Positions 1-8,352 of a DNA stretch of 17,704 bases are shown here, one piece after another (positions within the stretch are counted from its first letter, which is position 1; the number at the start of each line of letters is the position of its first letter). The notes below the pieces were generated by a model. The model ran no database searches. It had not been told where the DNA came from and saw only the letters and a program-made list of their open reading frames with translations. This stretch comes from Caulobacter sp. CCH9-E1 (GTDB taxonomy: Bacteria > Pseudomonadota > Alphaproteobacteria > Caulobacterales > Caulobacteraceae), in NCBI RefSeq assembly GCF_001556515.1, contig NZ_LSJA01000155.1, positions 1-17,704 of the forward strand, in the 5' to 3' direction. The position numbers and the translations under genes are program-made.

Positions 1-1
1 C

Positions 2-664
2 GCCCCACCCGCGCCCCCGGCCGAACCGGCTCCTCCCGCGCCAGCCGCCGAGCCCGCTCCCGCCCCGGAGGCCGCGCCAGCGGCGCCAGCGGCCCTAGCG
101 GCGCCGGCGGCTGACGCGGCCGACGCCTACGATCTCGTCCAGGCGCGAGCGCAGGCCAATTGGGAAAGAGCCCAGGCGCGGGCCCAGGCTGAGTGGGCCA
201 GGACCCAGGCAGAAGCCGCCCGCGTCAACGCCGAGCAGATCCGCCGCCAGGTCGAGGCCCACCGCGACGAGATCGAAGCGGCCGCCCGGGTGGCTAGCGC
301 CCAGGCTCGCGCCCAGGCGCGCGTCTACGCCCAGCAGGTTCGCCTCTCGGCCGAAGAAACCCGGCGCATCAGCGAAGAGGCCCGCAAGGCCGCCGACCGC
401 GCGCAGGCGGTGGCGATGAGACAATCTCGCGCCGACATGGCCAGGGGCGCCGAGCAGATGCGGGCCGGCGCGCGCCAGATGCGCGAGGAAGCCGCCCGCC
501 TTCGGGACCCCGCCTACCGCGCCCAGCAGATCGCCGAGAACCGCGCGCGCGGCCAGACGGTGACGGACGAGGAATTGCAGGACGTCGCTCGGCGCATGCC
601 CGCGCAGGCGGATGAAATGGAGCGCCAGGCGGATCGACTGGAACGGCGGGCCGCGGATCGCTGA
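2..664 (+). CDS. 3' end of an Ala/Pro-rich coiled-coil protein, 5' truncated
   Basis: The frame is open from base 2 to a TGA stop at 662-664, giving the last 220 residues of a protein that begins outside the window. Residues 1 to about 38 of the visible part are a Pro/Ala-rich linker. The rest is a highly charged helical region dominated by Ala, Gln, Arg and Glu, with repeated RAQA-type units and then EQMRAGARQMREEAARLRD, which should form a long coiled coil. No catalytic motif, signal peptide or membrane segment is visible. A helical tail of this style, including the RDPAYRA and TVTDEEL stretches, resembles what I recall at the C-terminus of M56/BlaR1-type membrane peptidases in Caulobacterales. 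The diagnostic HExxH domain would lie upstream, so that identity is a guess. The coding frame itself is well supported by codon bias and by the clean stop. Confidence 0.7.
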   Translation, partial: APPAPPAEPAPPAPAAEPAPAPEAAPAAPAALAAPAADAADAYDLVQARAQANWERAQARAQAEWARTQAEAARVNAEQIRRQVEAHRDEIEAAARVASAQARAQARVYAQQVRLSAEETRRISEEARKAADRAQAVAMRQSRADMARGAEQMRAGARQMREEAARLRDPAYRAQQIAENRARGQTVTDEELQDVARRMPAQADEMERQADRLERRAADR

Positions 665-677
665 TCATTGACGCCAC

Positions 678-694
678 TTGCGAGTCATTCGCAA
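678..694 (+). promoter_or_regulatory. Fur-box-like palindrome upstream of the DUF2798 gene
   Basis: TTGCGAGTCATTCGCAA is a 17-bp palindrome with a single mismatched pair (arms TTGCGAGT and, reversed, TTGCGAAT around a central C). It has the size and half-site form expected of a proteobacterial Fur box and shares 13 of 17 positions with the site at 15378-15394. A perfect TTGACGC -35-like element lies just upstream at 668-674 and a GCTAAGAG -10-like element just downstream at 699-706. These two are too far apart (24 bp) to form one promoter. A GAGTC (CcrM/GANTC) site at 682-686 lies inside the palindrome. Assignment to Fur is by resemblance only. Confidence 0.5.
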
Positions 695-831
695 AGAAGC
701 TAAGAGACTATTGTCGCTTCCGCGACCGTAAGCGTCTCACGTCAGGCAACGCATCCCCTCCGGTTCCGGCCGGACAGCCGGAGCTTCTCCGGTGGATGCG
801 AAATGGCCGGACCTCGTCAGTGAGTCTCTCG

Positions 832-1098
832 ATGCAATCTCATCCCTCGATCATCACGTTCCAGCGCCTGCCCGCCCGCTACGCGGCCGTCGTCATGCCC
901 CTGGTGCTGTCGGTGATCATGACCTTCGTGGTGTCCGGCATCTCGACCTTACGGTCCGTGGGCCTGTCGCCCGGGCTCGGGGCGACGTGGATGTCGGCCT
1001 GGGGCCTGTCGTGGCTGGTGGCTTTTCCCACCCTGCTGCTGGTGCTGCCGCTGGTGCGGCGCATCGTTGGCCTGATCGTGGCCCCGCCGACGCGTTAG
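832..1098 (+). CDS. DUF2798 small membrane protein
   Basis: This is a two-helix inner-membrane protein of 88 residues. It starts with QRLPARYAAVVMPL, then a first hydrophobic segment (about VVMPLVLSVIMTFVVSGI), a loop, and a second (about GLSWLVAFPTLLLVLPLV) followed by a basic RR. This pattern, with AWGLSWLVAFPTLL, is typical of DUF2798, whose function is unknown. I chose the ATG at 832 because a GTGAG-like ribosome site sits 7-8 bases before it. The in-frame ATG at 796 would add 12 polar residues but is preceded by a perfect CCGGAG-CTT-CTCCGG hairpin instead of a purine-rich site. The gene is monocistronic. It is separated from the convergent rpoD by a terminator and carries a Fur-box-like palindrome about 140 bases upstream, which hints at iron-linked expression. 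Confidence 0.8.
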   Translation: MQSHPSIITFQRLPARYAAVVMPLVLSVIMTFVVSGISTLRSVGLSPGLGATWMSAWGLSWLVAFPTLLLVLPLVRRIVGLIVAPPTR

Positions 1099-1117
1099 GC
1101 CATCAGCGCAAACAAGA

Positions 1118-1141
1118 AGGGCGGCTCGTGAGAGCCGCCCT
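1118..1141 (-). terminator. Intrinsic terminator of rpoD
   Basis: The perfect 10-bp arms AGGGCGGCTC (1118-1127) and GAGCCGCCCT (1132-1141) enclose a 4-base loop. Read on the minus strand the stem is followed by TCTTGTTTG, a T-rich tail, 10 bases after the rpoD stop codon. The plus-strand side lacks a T tract, so it should act mainly on rpoD. Confidence 0.85.
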
Positions 1142-1150
1142 CGCCATGTC

Positions 1151-3109
<1,959 letters not shown>

Positions 3110-3205
3110 CAAGCTCTCCGCAATCGACGTCGCCTCGATCCTGCAAGGCGCGCGCCGAAAAATTCGTTTCGAAAAGGCTTGCCGGCCTCGTCCGCGCTCT
3201 TGTTC

Positions 3206-3230
3206 AGCGCTTACCCAGGGATCACGTTCC
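3206..3230 (-). promoter_or_regulatory. Weak EcfG/SigT-like promoter candidate upstream of rpoD
   Basis: Read on the minus strand the site is GGAAC, 16 bases, CGCT. The Caulobacter SigT consensus is GGAAC-N16/17-CGTT, so spacing and -35 fit and one -10 base differs. It would start a transcript about 90 bases before the rpoD ATG. A short motif like this can occur by chance. Confidence 0.25.
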
Positions 3231-3450
3231 CGTCAGGTCGCCATCCTGCGCTCGCCGCCACGTGAGAACGCTCCGCGAGAGACCCGTCGGAGACACAAGG
3301 CGATAAGCGCGGTCTGGCGCGTCTCCCGAAGGGGTCAGCGACCGCTGGGGACTTGGGGCGGCGGCGAGGGTGACATCCTGTTTCGATAAGGGCGCGCGCT
3401 CCGGCGGCCCGAGCGATGTCAATCAGCTGCGTGGCAAATCCTTGAGTCGG

Positions 3451-3479
3451 CATGTGGCCGTGGGTGACGCCAGTGTCAA
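3451..3479 (-). promoter_or_regulatory. Sigma-73-type promoter candidate for rpoD
   Basis: Minus strand: TTGACAC (3479-3473), a 14-base spacer, then GCCACATG (3458-3451). Against the Caulobacter consensus TTGACGS-N10-14-GCTANAWC this is 6/7 and 6/8. It would give a leader of about 335 bases. Confidence 0.35.
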
Positions 3480-3547
3480 GATGGGACGGCGTCCGGACCG
3501 CAAAGATTTGCAGCGCCAGGCCCAAACACCTTGGCGCCAGCTACGGG

Positions 3548-4999
3548 TCAGGCGACGCGAACCGGCAACCTGGCCTCGACGCCTCCCGGCAGGAAGATCA
3601 GTTCCGGCTTGCCGCCGAGGTCGCCCGCCAAGCCGCGCTCGAGGAGCCGCGCGCCGAAGCCGCGATGGGTCGGGGCGCTGACCTCGGGCCCGCCCCGCTC
3701 GCGCCAGCGGACCACGGCGTGGCGGTCGTCCTCCAGCGCCCACTCGACGCTGACTCGGCCGCCCGGCGACGACAGGGCGCCGTACTTGGCCGCGTTGGTG
3801 CCCAGCTCGTGAGCCGCGAGCGCCAGGGCCAGGGCCGCGCCAGGCTCGACGCGCAGGGAGGGGCCGCTGATCGTGATGCGGTCGGGGTCGCGATCGTCCG
3901 AGAACGGCTTCAGGGCCTCGCGCAGGATGTCGTCGATGACCGCGCCCGACCAGTTTTCGCTGGTCAGCACATTATGGGCCGCCGACATCGCCATCAGGCG
4001 CTCGACGAACCGGTCGCGGGCCCGCGGCGCCACGTCGTCCGCGCGCAGGGTCTGGCGAGCGATCGACTGGATCGAGGACAGGGTGTTCTTGACCCGGTGG
4101 TTCAGCTCGTTGATCAGCAGCTGCTGGTGGGCCTGGGCCGTCTTGATCTCGGTGAGGTCCATGGCCATGCCGACATAGCCCAGGAAGGCGCCGCTGGCGT
4201 CGATGCGCGGCTTGGCGTTGACCAGCATCCAGCGCCACCCCTCCGGATAACGCCGGAAGCGCGCCTCGAAACTGTAGGCGTCGGGACCTTTGCGCGCCGC
4301 CTCGCGCCGGACCAGGATCTCGGCGACGTCGTCGGGATGGATCAAGGCGATCCAGGCATGGCCCATCAGGGCGCCGCGCTCGACATTGGCCAACTCGGCG
4401 AAGGCGGCGTTGACGAACTCGACCTCGCCGGAAGGCTCCGTCATCCAGATCGGCGCGGGCGCGGCGTCGGCCAAGGTGCGAAACAGCGCCTCGCTCTCGC
4501 GCAGCTTGTCGGCGGCCGCCTTCTGCTCGGTGATGTCGGTATGGACGCCGACCCACTCGCGGATCTCGCCGGTCTCTTCGAACAGGGGGACGGCGCGGAT
4601 GCGGCAATCACGCCAGACGCCGTCGCGCCGCCGCACCCGGTGCTCGAACTCGAACGCGCGTTTTTCGGCCACCGCCTGCAGCCAGGCCTTCAGCGTGGGC
4701 TGGATATCGTTGGGATGCACGGCCTTGGTCCAGCCAAAGCCCTCGTATTCTTCGCGCGTCTGGCCGGTCAGCGCCGCCCAAGCCGGCTGCTCGCCTTCCA
4801 TCTGGCCGCGCGCGTTGTTGGTCCACAGCACGCCCTGCACCGCCTCGATCGCCGCTCGGAAGCGCGCCTCGCTGGCGACCACGCGCGTCACCGCCTCCGT
4901 GGTCAGGGTGGATTGCAGTCTTTCGAGGTCCGACAAGCTGGTCTCGCAGTGGCTTCCGGCGCGTGGCCAAGAGATCGGCGGTCCGTCCTGGCGCGCCAC
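3548..4999 (-). CDS. Soluble PAS-PAS-HWE sensor histidine kinase
   Basis: This is a cytosolic sensor kinase that would autophosphorylate and pass phosphate to a response regulator not seen in this window. No membrane segment is present. Residue numbers here count from the upstream TTG at 5011. PAS domains of the PAS_3/PAC type cover about 47-163 (WVGVHTDITEQK at the end) and 171-290 (GYVGMAMDLTEIK). The phosphoacceptor is His305 in NELNHRVKNTLSSIQSIARQ. The N-box HELGTNAAKYGALS is at 401-414, followed by WRERGG, and the G-box is GFGARLLERGL, together defining the HWE family. No LOV cysteine motif is present, so it is not LovK. The start is uncertain. A GGGAG lies at 5012-5016, directly abutting TTG 5011 and 12 bases before GTG 4999, and a later TTG at 4936 is also possible. 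It lies only about 45-57 bases after dnaG, so co-transcription is likely. Confidence 0.9.
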   Translation of the reverse strand: MARQDGPPISWPRAGSHCETSLSDLERLQSTLTTEAVTRVVASEARFRAAIEAVQGVLWTNNARGQMEGEQPAWAALTGQTREEYEGFGWTKAVHPNDIQPTLKAWLQAVAEKRAFEFEHRVRRRDGVWRDCRIRAVPLFEETGEIREWVGVHTDITEQKAAADKLRESEALFRTLADAAPAPIWMTEPSGEVEFVNAAFAELANVERGALMGHAWIALIHPDDVAEILVRREAARKGPDAYSFEARFRRYPEGWRWMLVNAKPRIDASGAFLGYVGMAMDLTEIKTAQAHQQLLINELNHRVKNTLSSIQSIARQTLRADDVAPRARDRFVERLMAMSAAHNVLTSENWSGAVIDDILREALKPFSDDRDPDRITISGPSLRVEPGAALALALAAHELGTNAAKYGALSSPGGRVSVEWALEDDRHAVVRWRERGGPEVSAPTHRGFGARLLERGLAGDLGGKPELIFLPGGVEARLPVRVA

Positions 5000-5056
5000 G
5001 CCAGCACACAACTCCCGCGATCGAAAGGCAACCGTGAAGGTTGAAGCCGCTAAACT

Positions 5057-6985
5057 CTAATGGAGGAGCTGCGCCACCAGGCTGGGGTCTGTCCAGCCGC
5101 CGCTGTCGATCAGCCGCTTGACCGCGTCGCGCTCGGTCTTCAGCCGCAGCAGAGTCTGGAAGTCGCTCTCGTCGGCCAGATCCGCCTTGGCGTCGTCCAC
5201 GGCCCGCTCCAGCGCCGTCAGCCGCAGCAGGAGGTCGAAGGCCTGCGACCATAGCCCCCGGATCGCGTCCTCCGGGCTCTGGGCGGCGCTCTGGGCGGCG
5301 TCCAGCGCCTTGACGTGCGCGGCCGAGCGCTCCAGCGCCGCCAGGGTCTGGTCGTCATAGCCGGCCGAGGCCAGCCGCCCGCGCACCATGTTCGCCTCGA
5401 CGTGGTCGGCGTCCATGCGCAGGTTCACCAGCTCCTGGGCGATGGCGTCCAGCCGCTGGTCGCCGAAGCCCTGGTTCATCAGCACCTCGATCCGGTCGTC
5501 GACGACCTTGGGATCGCGGATCGCGGCGATCAGCAGCGCCGCCGAGAACGGGCGCGGCGCTTGCTGCAGGGCCGCGGCGGCCTGGCGCCCCTCGGCGGTG
5601 GAGCCTTCCAGCCGACCCTTGCCGCCGCGCCGGGGCGTGTTGTCCCAGCGCGCCCGCGCCATGGTGCGGCCCGCCTCGCTGGGCGTCTGGGCCTGGCGTC
5701 GCGCGGCGCGCATCTCGTCCAGGCGGTCGAGCAGCTCTTCCTTGTAGGCGTGGGCCAGGTCCTTGTCGGCGATGGTCGCCGCCAGGGTGCGCAGGCGGAC
5801 CTTCAGGTTCGTGCGCTGCTCGGGCGTGTCGAAGGGCTCGACCTCCTTCTCGCGCTCGAAGAGGGCCTGGACGAAGGGCTTGGTGTCGGAGAGCTGCGCC
5901 TTCAGCGCCGCCGGTCCCTGCTCGCGCAGCACGTCGTCCGGGTCCTTGCCGCCCACCGGCATCGAGAACAGGAACGACCGGCCCGGCTTCAGCAGCGGCA
6001 GCGCGCGGTCGATGGCGCGGTCGGCGGCGCGCTTGCCGGCCTTGTCGCCGTCGAAGCAGAGCGTGGGCGTCGGATGCAGGCGCCAGAGCCCCTCCATCTG
6101 TTCTTCCGTCAGGGCCGTGCCCATGGCCGCTACGGCCGGAATCCCGGCGCGCTGGCAGGCGATGACGTCCATATAGCCCTCGACCACCACCATCGGCGGC
6201 TTCTCGCCGGCGGTCTGGCCGGCGTGCAGGATCTTGCGGGCCTCGAACAGGCCGTACAGCACCCGGCCCTTGTGGAAGAGGCTGGTCTCGGGGCCGTTCA
6301 GGTACTTGGCGCGGGCGGCGGGGTCCATGGCCCGGCCGCCGAACGAGACGACCTTTCCCCGGCTGTCGGTGATCGGGAAGATGATCCGGTCGCGGAAGCG
6401 GTCATAGGGCTGGCCGCCGTCCTCGGGCGAGATCAGCACCCCGGCGTCCACGAGGTCGCCCGGCTTGGCGCCCTTGGCGATCAGATAGTCCTTCAGCGCC
6501 GTGCGGTTGTTGGGCGCGAAGCCGATGCGGAAACGGCTCCATTCCTTCTCGGGCAGGCCGCGCTTTTCCAGATAGGCGCGCGCCGCCTGGCCGCCGGGCC
6601 GGCGCAGCTCGCCCTCGAACCAGGCGGCCGCCAGCTCCATCCAGTCGCCGAGGGACGAGCGCTTCTGCTCCTCGCGCGCGGCCCGGGGATCGACGTCGGG
6701 CAGGCTCATGCCCGCCTCGGCCGCCAGACGCTCGACCGCCTCGGCGAAGGTCAGCCGCTCGGTCTCCTGCAGGAAGCTGATGATGTCGCCGTGCTTGCCG
6801 CTGGAGAAGCAGTGGTAGAAGCCCTTCTCGTCGTTGACGAAGAACGACGGGCTCTTCTCCTTGGTGAACGGCGACAGCCCCGCATACTCGCGCCCCTGCC
6901 GCCGCAGCTTCACCGTCTTGCCGACGACGTCGGACGGGCGAAGGCGGGACTTCAGTTCTTCGAGGAAGCGGTCGTCGAAACGCAT
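5057..6985 (-). CDS. dnaG: DNA primase DnaG
   Basis: This 642-residue protein synthesises RNA primers for the replisome. The N-terminal CHC2-type fold spans residues 1 to about 95 (LKSRLRPSDVVGKTVKL, then SPFTKEKSPSFFVNDEKGFY). The catalytic core and TOPRIM domain follow, with Glu269 in VVVEGYMDVIA and Asp312/Asp314 in CFDGDKAGKRA, which align with the E. coli metal-binding acidic residues. The C-terminal 150 residues form the helicase-interaction part. The oddity is the zinc site. The positions equivalent to E. coli Cys40, His43, Cys61 and Cys64 are Ser38, Thr41, Cys59 and Ser62, so only one ligand remains. I recall the same SPF(T/N)KEK and HCFSSGKHGD pattern in other Caulobacterales and Rhizobiales. 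The ATG at 6985 is the only sensible start and lacks a clear Shine-Dalgarno. The gene leads a minus-strand unit with the HWE kinase and then rpoD. Confidence 0.97.
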   Translation of the reverse strand: MRFDDRFLEELKSRLRPSDVVGKTVKLRRQGREYAGLSPFTKEKSPSFFVNDEKGFYHCFSSGKHGDIISFLQETERLTFAEAVERLAAEAGMSLPDVDPRAAREEQKRSSLGDWMELAAAWFEGELRRPGGQAARAYLEKRGLPEKEWSRFRIGFAPNNRTALKDYLIAKGAKPGDLVDAGVLISPEDGGQPYDRFRDRIIFPITDSRGKVVSFGGRAMDPAARAKYLNGPETSLFHKGRVLYGLFEARKILHAGQTAGEKPPMVVVEGYMDVIACQRAGIPAVAAMGTALTEEQMEGLWRLHPTPTLCFDGDKAGKRAADRAIDRALPLLKPGRSFLFSMPVGGKDPDDVLREQGPAALKAQLSDTKPFVQALFEREKEVEPFDTPEQRTNLKVRLRTLAATIADKDLAHAYKEELLDRLDEMRAARRQAQTPSEAGRTMARARWDNTPRRGGKGRLEGSTAEGRQAAAALQQAPRPFSAALLIAAIRDPKVVDDRIEVLMNQGFGDQRLDAIAQELVNLRMDADHVEANMVRGRLASAGYDDQTLAALERSAAHVKALDAAQSAAQSPEDAIRGLWSQAFDLLLRLTALERAVDDAKADLADESDFQTLLRLKTERDAVKRLIDSGGWTDPSLVAQLLH

Positions 6986-7046
6986 CGAGGGTTGGATGGC
7001 CTAAGAGGCGAGGAATATACCTATGCGGCATAGTATCGGTCCATCC

Positions 7047-7073
7047 GAGATAACTCCAGAAACCTCCGATCAA
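7047..7073 (-). promoter_or_regulatory. Sigma-73-type promoter candidate for dnaG
   Basis: Minus strand: TTGATCG (7073-7067), a 12-base spacer, then GTTATCTC (7054-7047). This fits the Caulobacter housekeeping pattern TTGACGS-N10-14-GCTANAWC with a correct spacer and a 6/8 -10 match. Transcription would start near 7040, about 55 bases before the ATG. The perfect 13-bp palindrome CTATGCGGCATAG (7021-7033) lies just downstream of that start and could be an operator. Confidence 0.45.
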
Positions 7074-7084
7074 ACGCCGCCGTA

Positions 7085-7110
7085 GGAACAGCGCTTCCCG
7101 CCCGCCCGTT
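7085..7110 (+). promoter_or_regulatory. EcfG/SigT-type general stress promoter of the BON gene
   Basis: GGAAC (7085-7089), 17 bases, CGTT (7107-7110) is an exact match to the alphaproteobacterial EcfG (Caulobacter SigT) promoter pattern GGAAC-N16/17-CGTT. It is on the right strand, and a start near 7117 would give a leader of about 60 bases to the ATG at 7179. Confidence 0.6.
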
Positions 7111-7178
7111 CTTTCCGATGAGACGCAGTCCTGCACGAGGGACGCGCCCGCTTGTCCAGAACGCCAGGGAGAAGACCC

Positions 7179-8069
7179 ATGCCGCAACGATGGAACGATC
7201 GCGAGGGCCGCTTCGACGTCGAGCCCGATTTCGACCAGGACCGAGGCTATGGCTACGACGCCAGCCGCCGCCGCGATCCGGCCTATGACAACAGCTATCG
7301 CAGCGAGGGCGGATACCGCACCGACGACGGCTATCGCACCGACAAGCGGCGGGGCGGCGGCCAGTTCCTGCGGGCGGCCCAGCAGGGCGGCGACTTTGGC
7401 TACGGCCGGATGAACTCCGGCGCGGACTATGGCGCGGGCGCCGCCGGCTATCGCCAGCCGGGCGACTGGGGCCGCGTCGGCGGCCATGACTTCGGCGGCG
7501 CGACCGGCGACTACGGCTCGAGCGGCTATTCCAGCCGCACCGCCGACTATGGCGATGAACGCTATTTCGAGCACCGCGACCAGCGCCGCGAACGCGACCG
7601 CTATGACCGCGACGGCGCCTATGGCGACTACAATCCGTATCGCGCGTTCGGCGGCCGCGATCGGTCGCGCCCGCAGGAGGAGGAGCGCACCTGGTTCGAC
7701 CGGGCCCGCGACGAGGTCTCCTCCTGGATGGGCGACCGCGACGCGTCGCAACGCCGCCAGGCGGACGGCGAGCACCGGGGGCGCGGGCCCAAGGGCTACC
7801 GCCGCTCGGACGAGCGCATCCGCGAGGATGTCAGCGACCGCCTGACCGACGACGCCTGGCTGGACGCCCAGGGCGTCGAGGTGATGGTCCAGGATTCCGA
7901 GGTCACGCTCACCGGCACGGTCCGCTCGCGGGAGGACAAGAAGCGCGCCGAGGCCATCGCCGAGACGGTGTCGGGCGTCGACCACGTCCAGAACAACCTG
8001 CGCGTCGATCGCGGGACCGGGATGACATCGACCGCGACCACCGTTCCGCCGACCGATCCGCTGGGTTGA
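7179..8069 (+). CDS. Tyr/Gly/Arg/Asp-rich protein with C-terminal BON domain
   Basis: This is a 296-residue protein without a signal peptide or membrane helix. Residues 1 to about 160 are low complexity, dominated by Tyr, Gly, Asp and Arg, with 17 tyrosines and repeats such as GGYRTDDGYRTDK. Residues 171-188 carry TWFDRARDEVSSWMGDRD, like the SWFGD segment seen in related proteins, followed by basic HRGRGPKGYRRSDERI. A BON domain spans about 211-277 (IREDVSDRLTDDAWLDAQGV to VDHVQNNLRVD). BON domains bind lipid or protein surfaces and are common in stress proteins such as OsmY. I chose the ATG at 7179 because GGGAGAAG lies at ideal distance, rather than the TTG at 7152. An exact EcfG-type promoter lies upstream, so general-stress induction is likely. 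It is divergent from dnaG, and a palindromic repeat begins 9 bases after its stop. Confidence 0.88.
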   Translation: MPQRWNDREGRFDVEPDFDQDRGYGYDASRRRDPAYDNSYRSEGGYRTDDGYRTDKRRGGGQFLRAAQQGGDFGYGRMNSGADYGAGAAGYRQPGDWGRVGGHDFGGATGDYGSSGYSSRTADYGDERYFEHRDQRRERDRYDRDGAYGDYNPYRAFGGRDRSRPQEEERTWFDRARDEVSSWMGDRDASQRRQADGEHRGRGPKGYRRSDERIREDVSDRLTDDAWLDAQGVEVMVQDSEVTLTGTVRSREDKKRAEAIAETVSGVDHVQNNLRVDRGTGMTSTATTVPPTDPLG

Positions 8070-8078
8070 TCAAAGATT

Positions 8079-8190
8079 CTCCCCCGCGATGCGGGGGAGG
8101 TGGCCCAGAGGGCCGGAGGGGGCTAACTCGGCCTGCCTCTAGTTCGCCCCCTCAGTCGCTCCGCGACAGCTCCCCCGCATCGCGGGGGAG
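8079..8190 (+). repeat. 112-bp intergenic palindromic element, copy 1
   Basis: The element is bounded by two hairpins, CTCCCCCGC-GAT-GCGGGGGAG (8079-8099) and CTCCCCCGC-ATC-GCGGGGGAG (8170-8190). Inside are further short palindromes (GGCCC-AGA-GGGCC at 8102-8114, and GTCG..CGAC near 8155-8167) around a variable centre of about 25 bases. The reverse complement aligns over its whole length with the element at 13949-14060. It begins 9 bases after the BON gene stop and may help end transcription, although no T tract follows. It is a REP-like family that I recall being widespread in Caulobacter genomes. Confidence 0.85.
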
Positions 8191-8257
8191 CATCGTTTTG
8201 ATTACGCATCCGCAGCTTCGTTTCACGCCCGAAACGTTAGCCCATATTCCGCCCACG

Positions 8258-8274
8258 GAGGCCAACTTGGCCTC
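8258..8274 (+). promoter_or_regulatory. 17-bp perfect palindrome upstream of the M61 peptidase
   Basis: GAGGCCAA-C-TTGGCCTC is a perfect inverted repeat with a one-base centre, about 80 bases before the peptidase start. A second inverted repeat, CGTTTC-N6-GAAACG, lies at 8219-8236. The spacing suits a dimeric regulator. I cannot name the factor, and no clear sigma-73 promoter is visible beside it. Confidence 0.35.
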
Positions 8275-8352
8275 GACAAGAGGTTATTAACGCCACAAAC
8301 ATCCCGGCTTCTCGTCGCGGGAGCACGCCCGCGCGCCGCATTGGGGTGTTTC

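Larger units (their letters stand above)
3110..3547 (-). other. rpoD upstream region, no gene seen
   Basis: These 438 bases lie between the kinase stop and rpoD. No ORF in either direction looks protein-like. On the rpoD strand I see a sigma-73-type candidate (3451-3479) and a near-match to an EcfG-type promoter (3206-3230). A GAGTC CcrM site lies at 3444-3448, close to the start expected from the first candidate. No terminator with a T tract follows the kinase stop, so read-through from dnaG and the kinase is possible. Confidence 0.6.

Noticed and set aside
3211..3525. 104-codon ORF on - upstream of rpoD
   Set aside because: It covers the promoter region, has no ribosome site and no protein-like pattern.
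5029..5043. CAACC-N5-GGTTG hairpin between dnaG and the kinase as a terminator
   Set aside because: Only five base pairs and no T tract on the minus strand.
5315..7033. 572-codon open frame on + opposite dnaG
   Set aside because: Antisense shadow of dnaG with biased composition.
6402..7985. 527-codon open frame on - spanning dnaG and the BON gene
   Set aside because: It overlaps two supported genes and a divergent promoter region; hydrophobic Ala/Val repeats come from the Tyr/Gly/Asp-rich gene read backwards.
8241..8255. CCCATAT as a heat-shock sigma-32 -10 element before the M61 gene
   Set aside because: No CTTGAA-like -35 lies at the right distance.
8066..8290. 74-codon ORF on + after the BON gene
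   Set aside because: It is mostly translated palindromic repeat, a known source of false small proteins.
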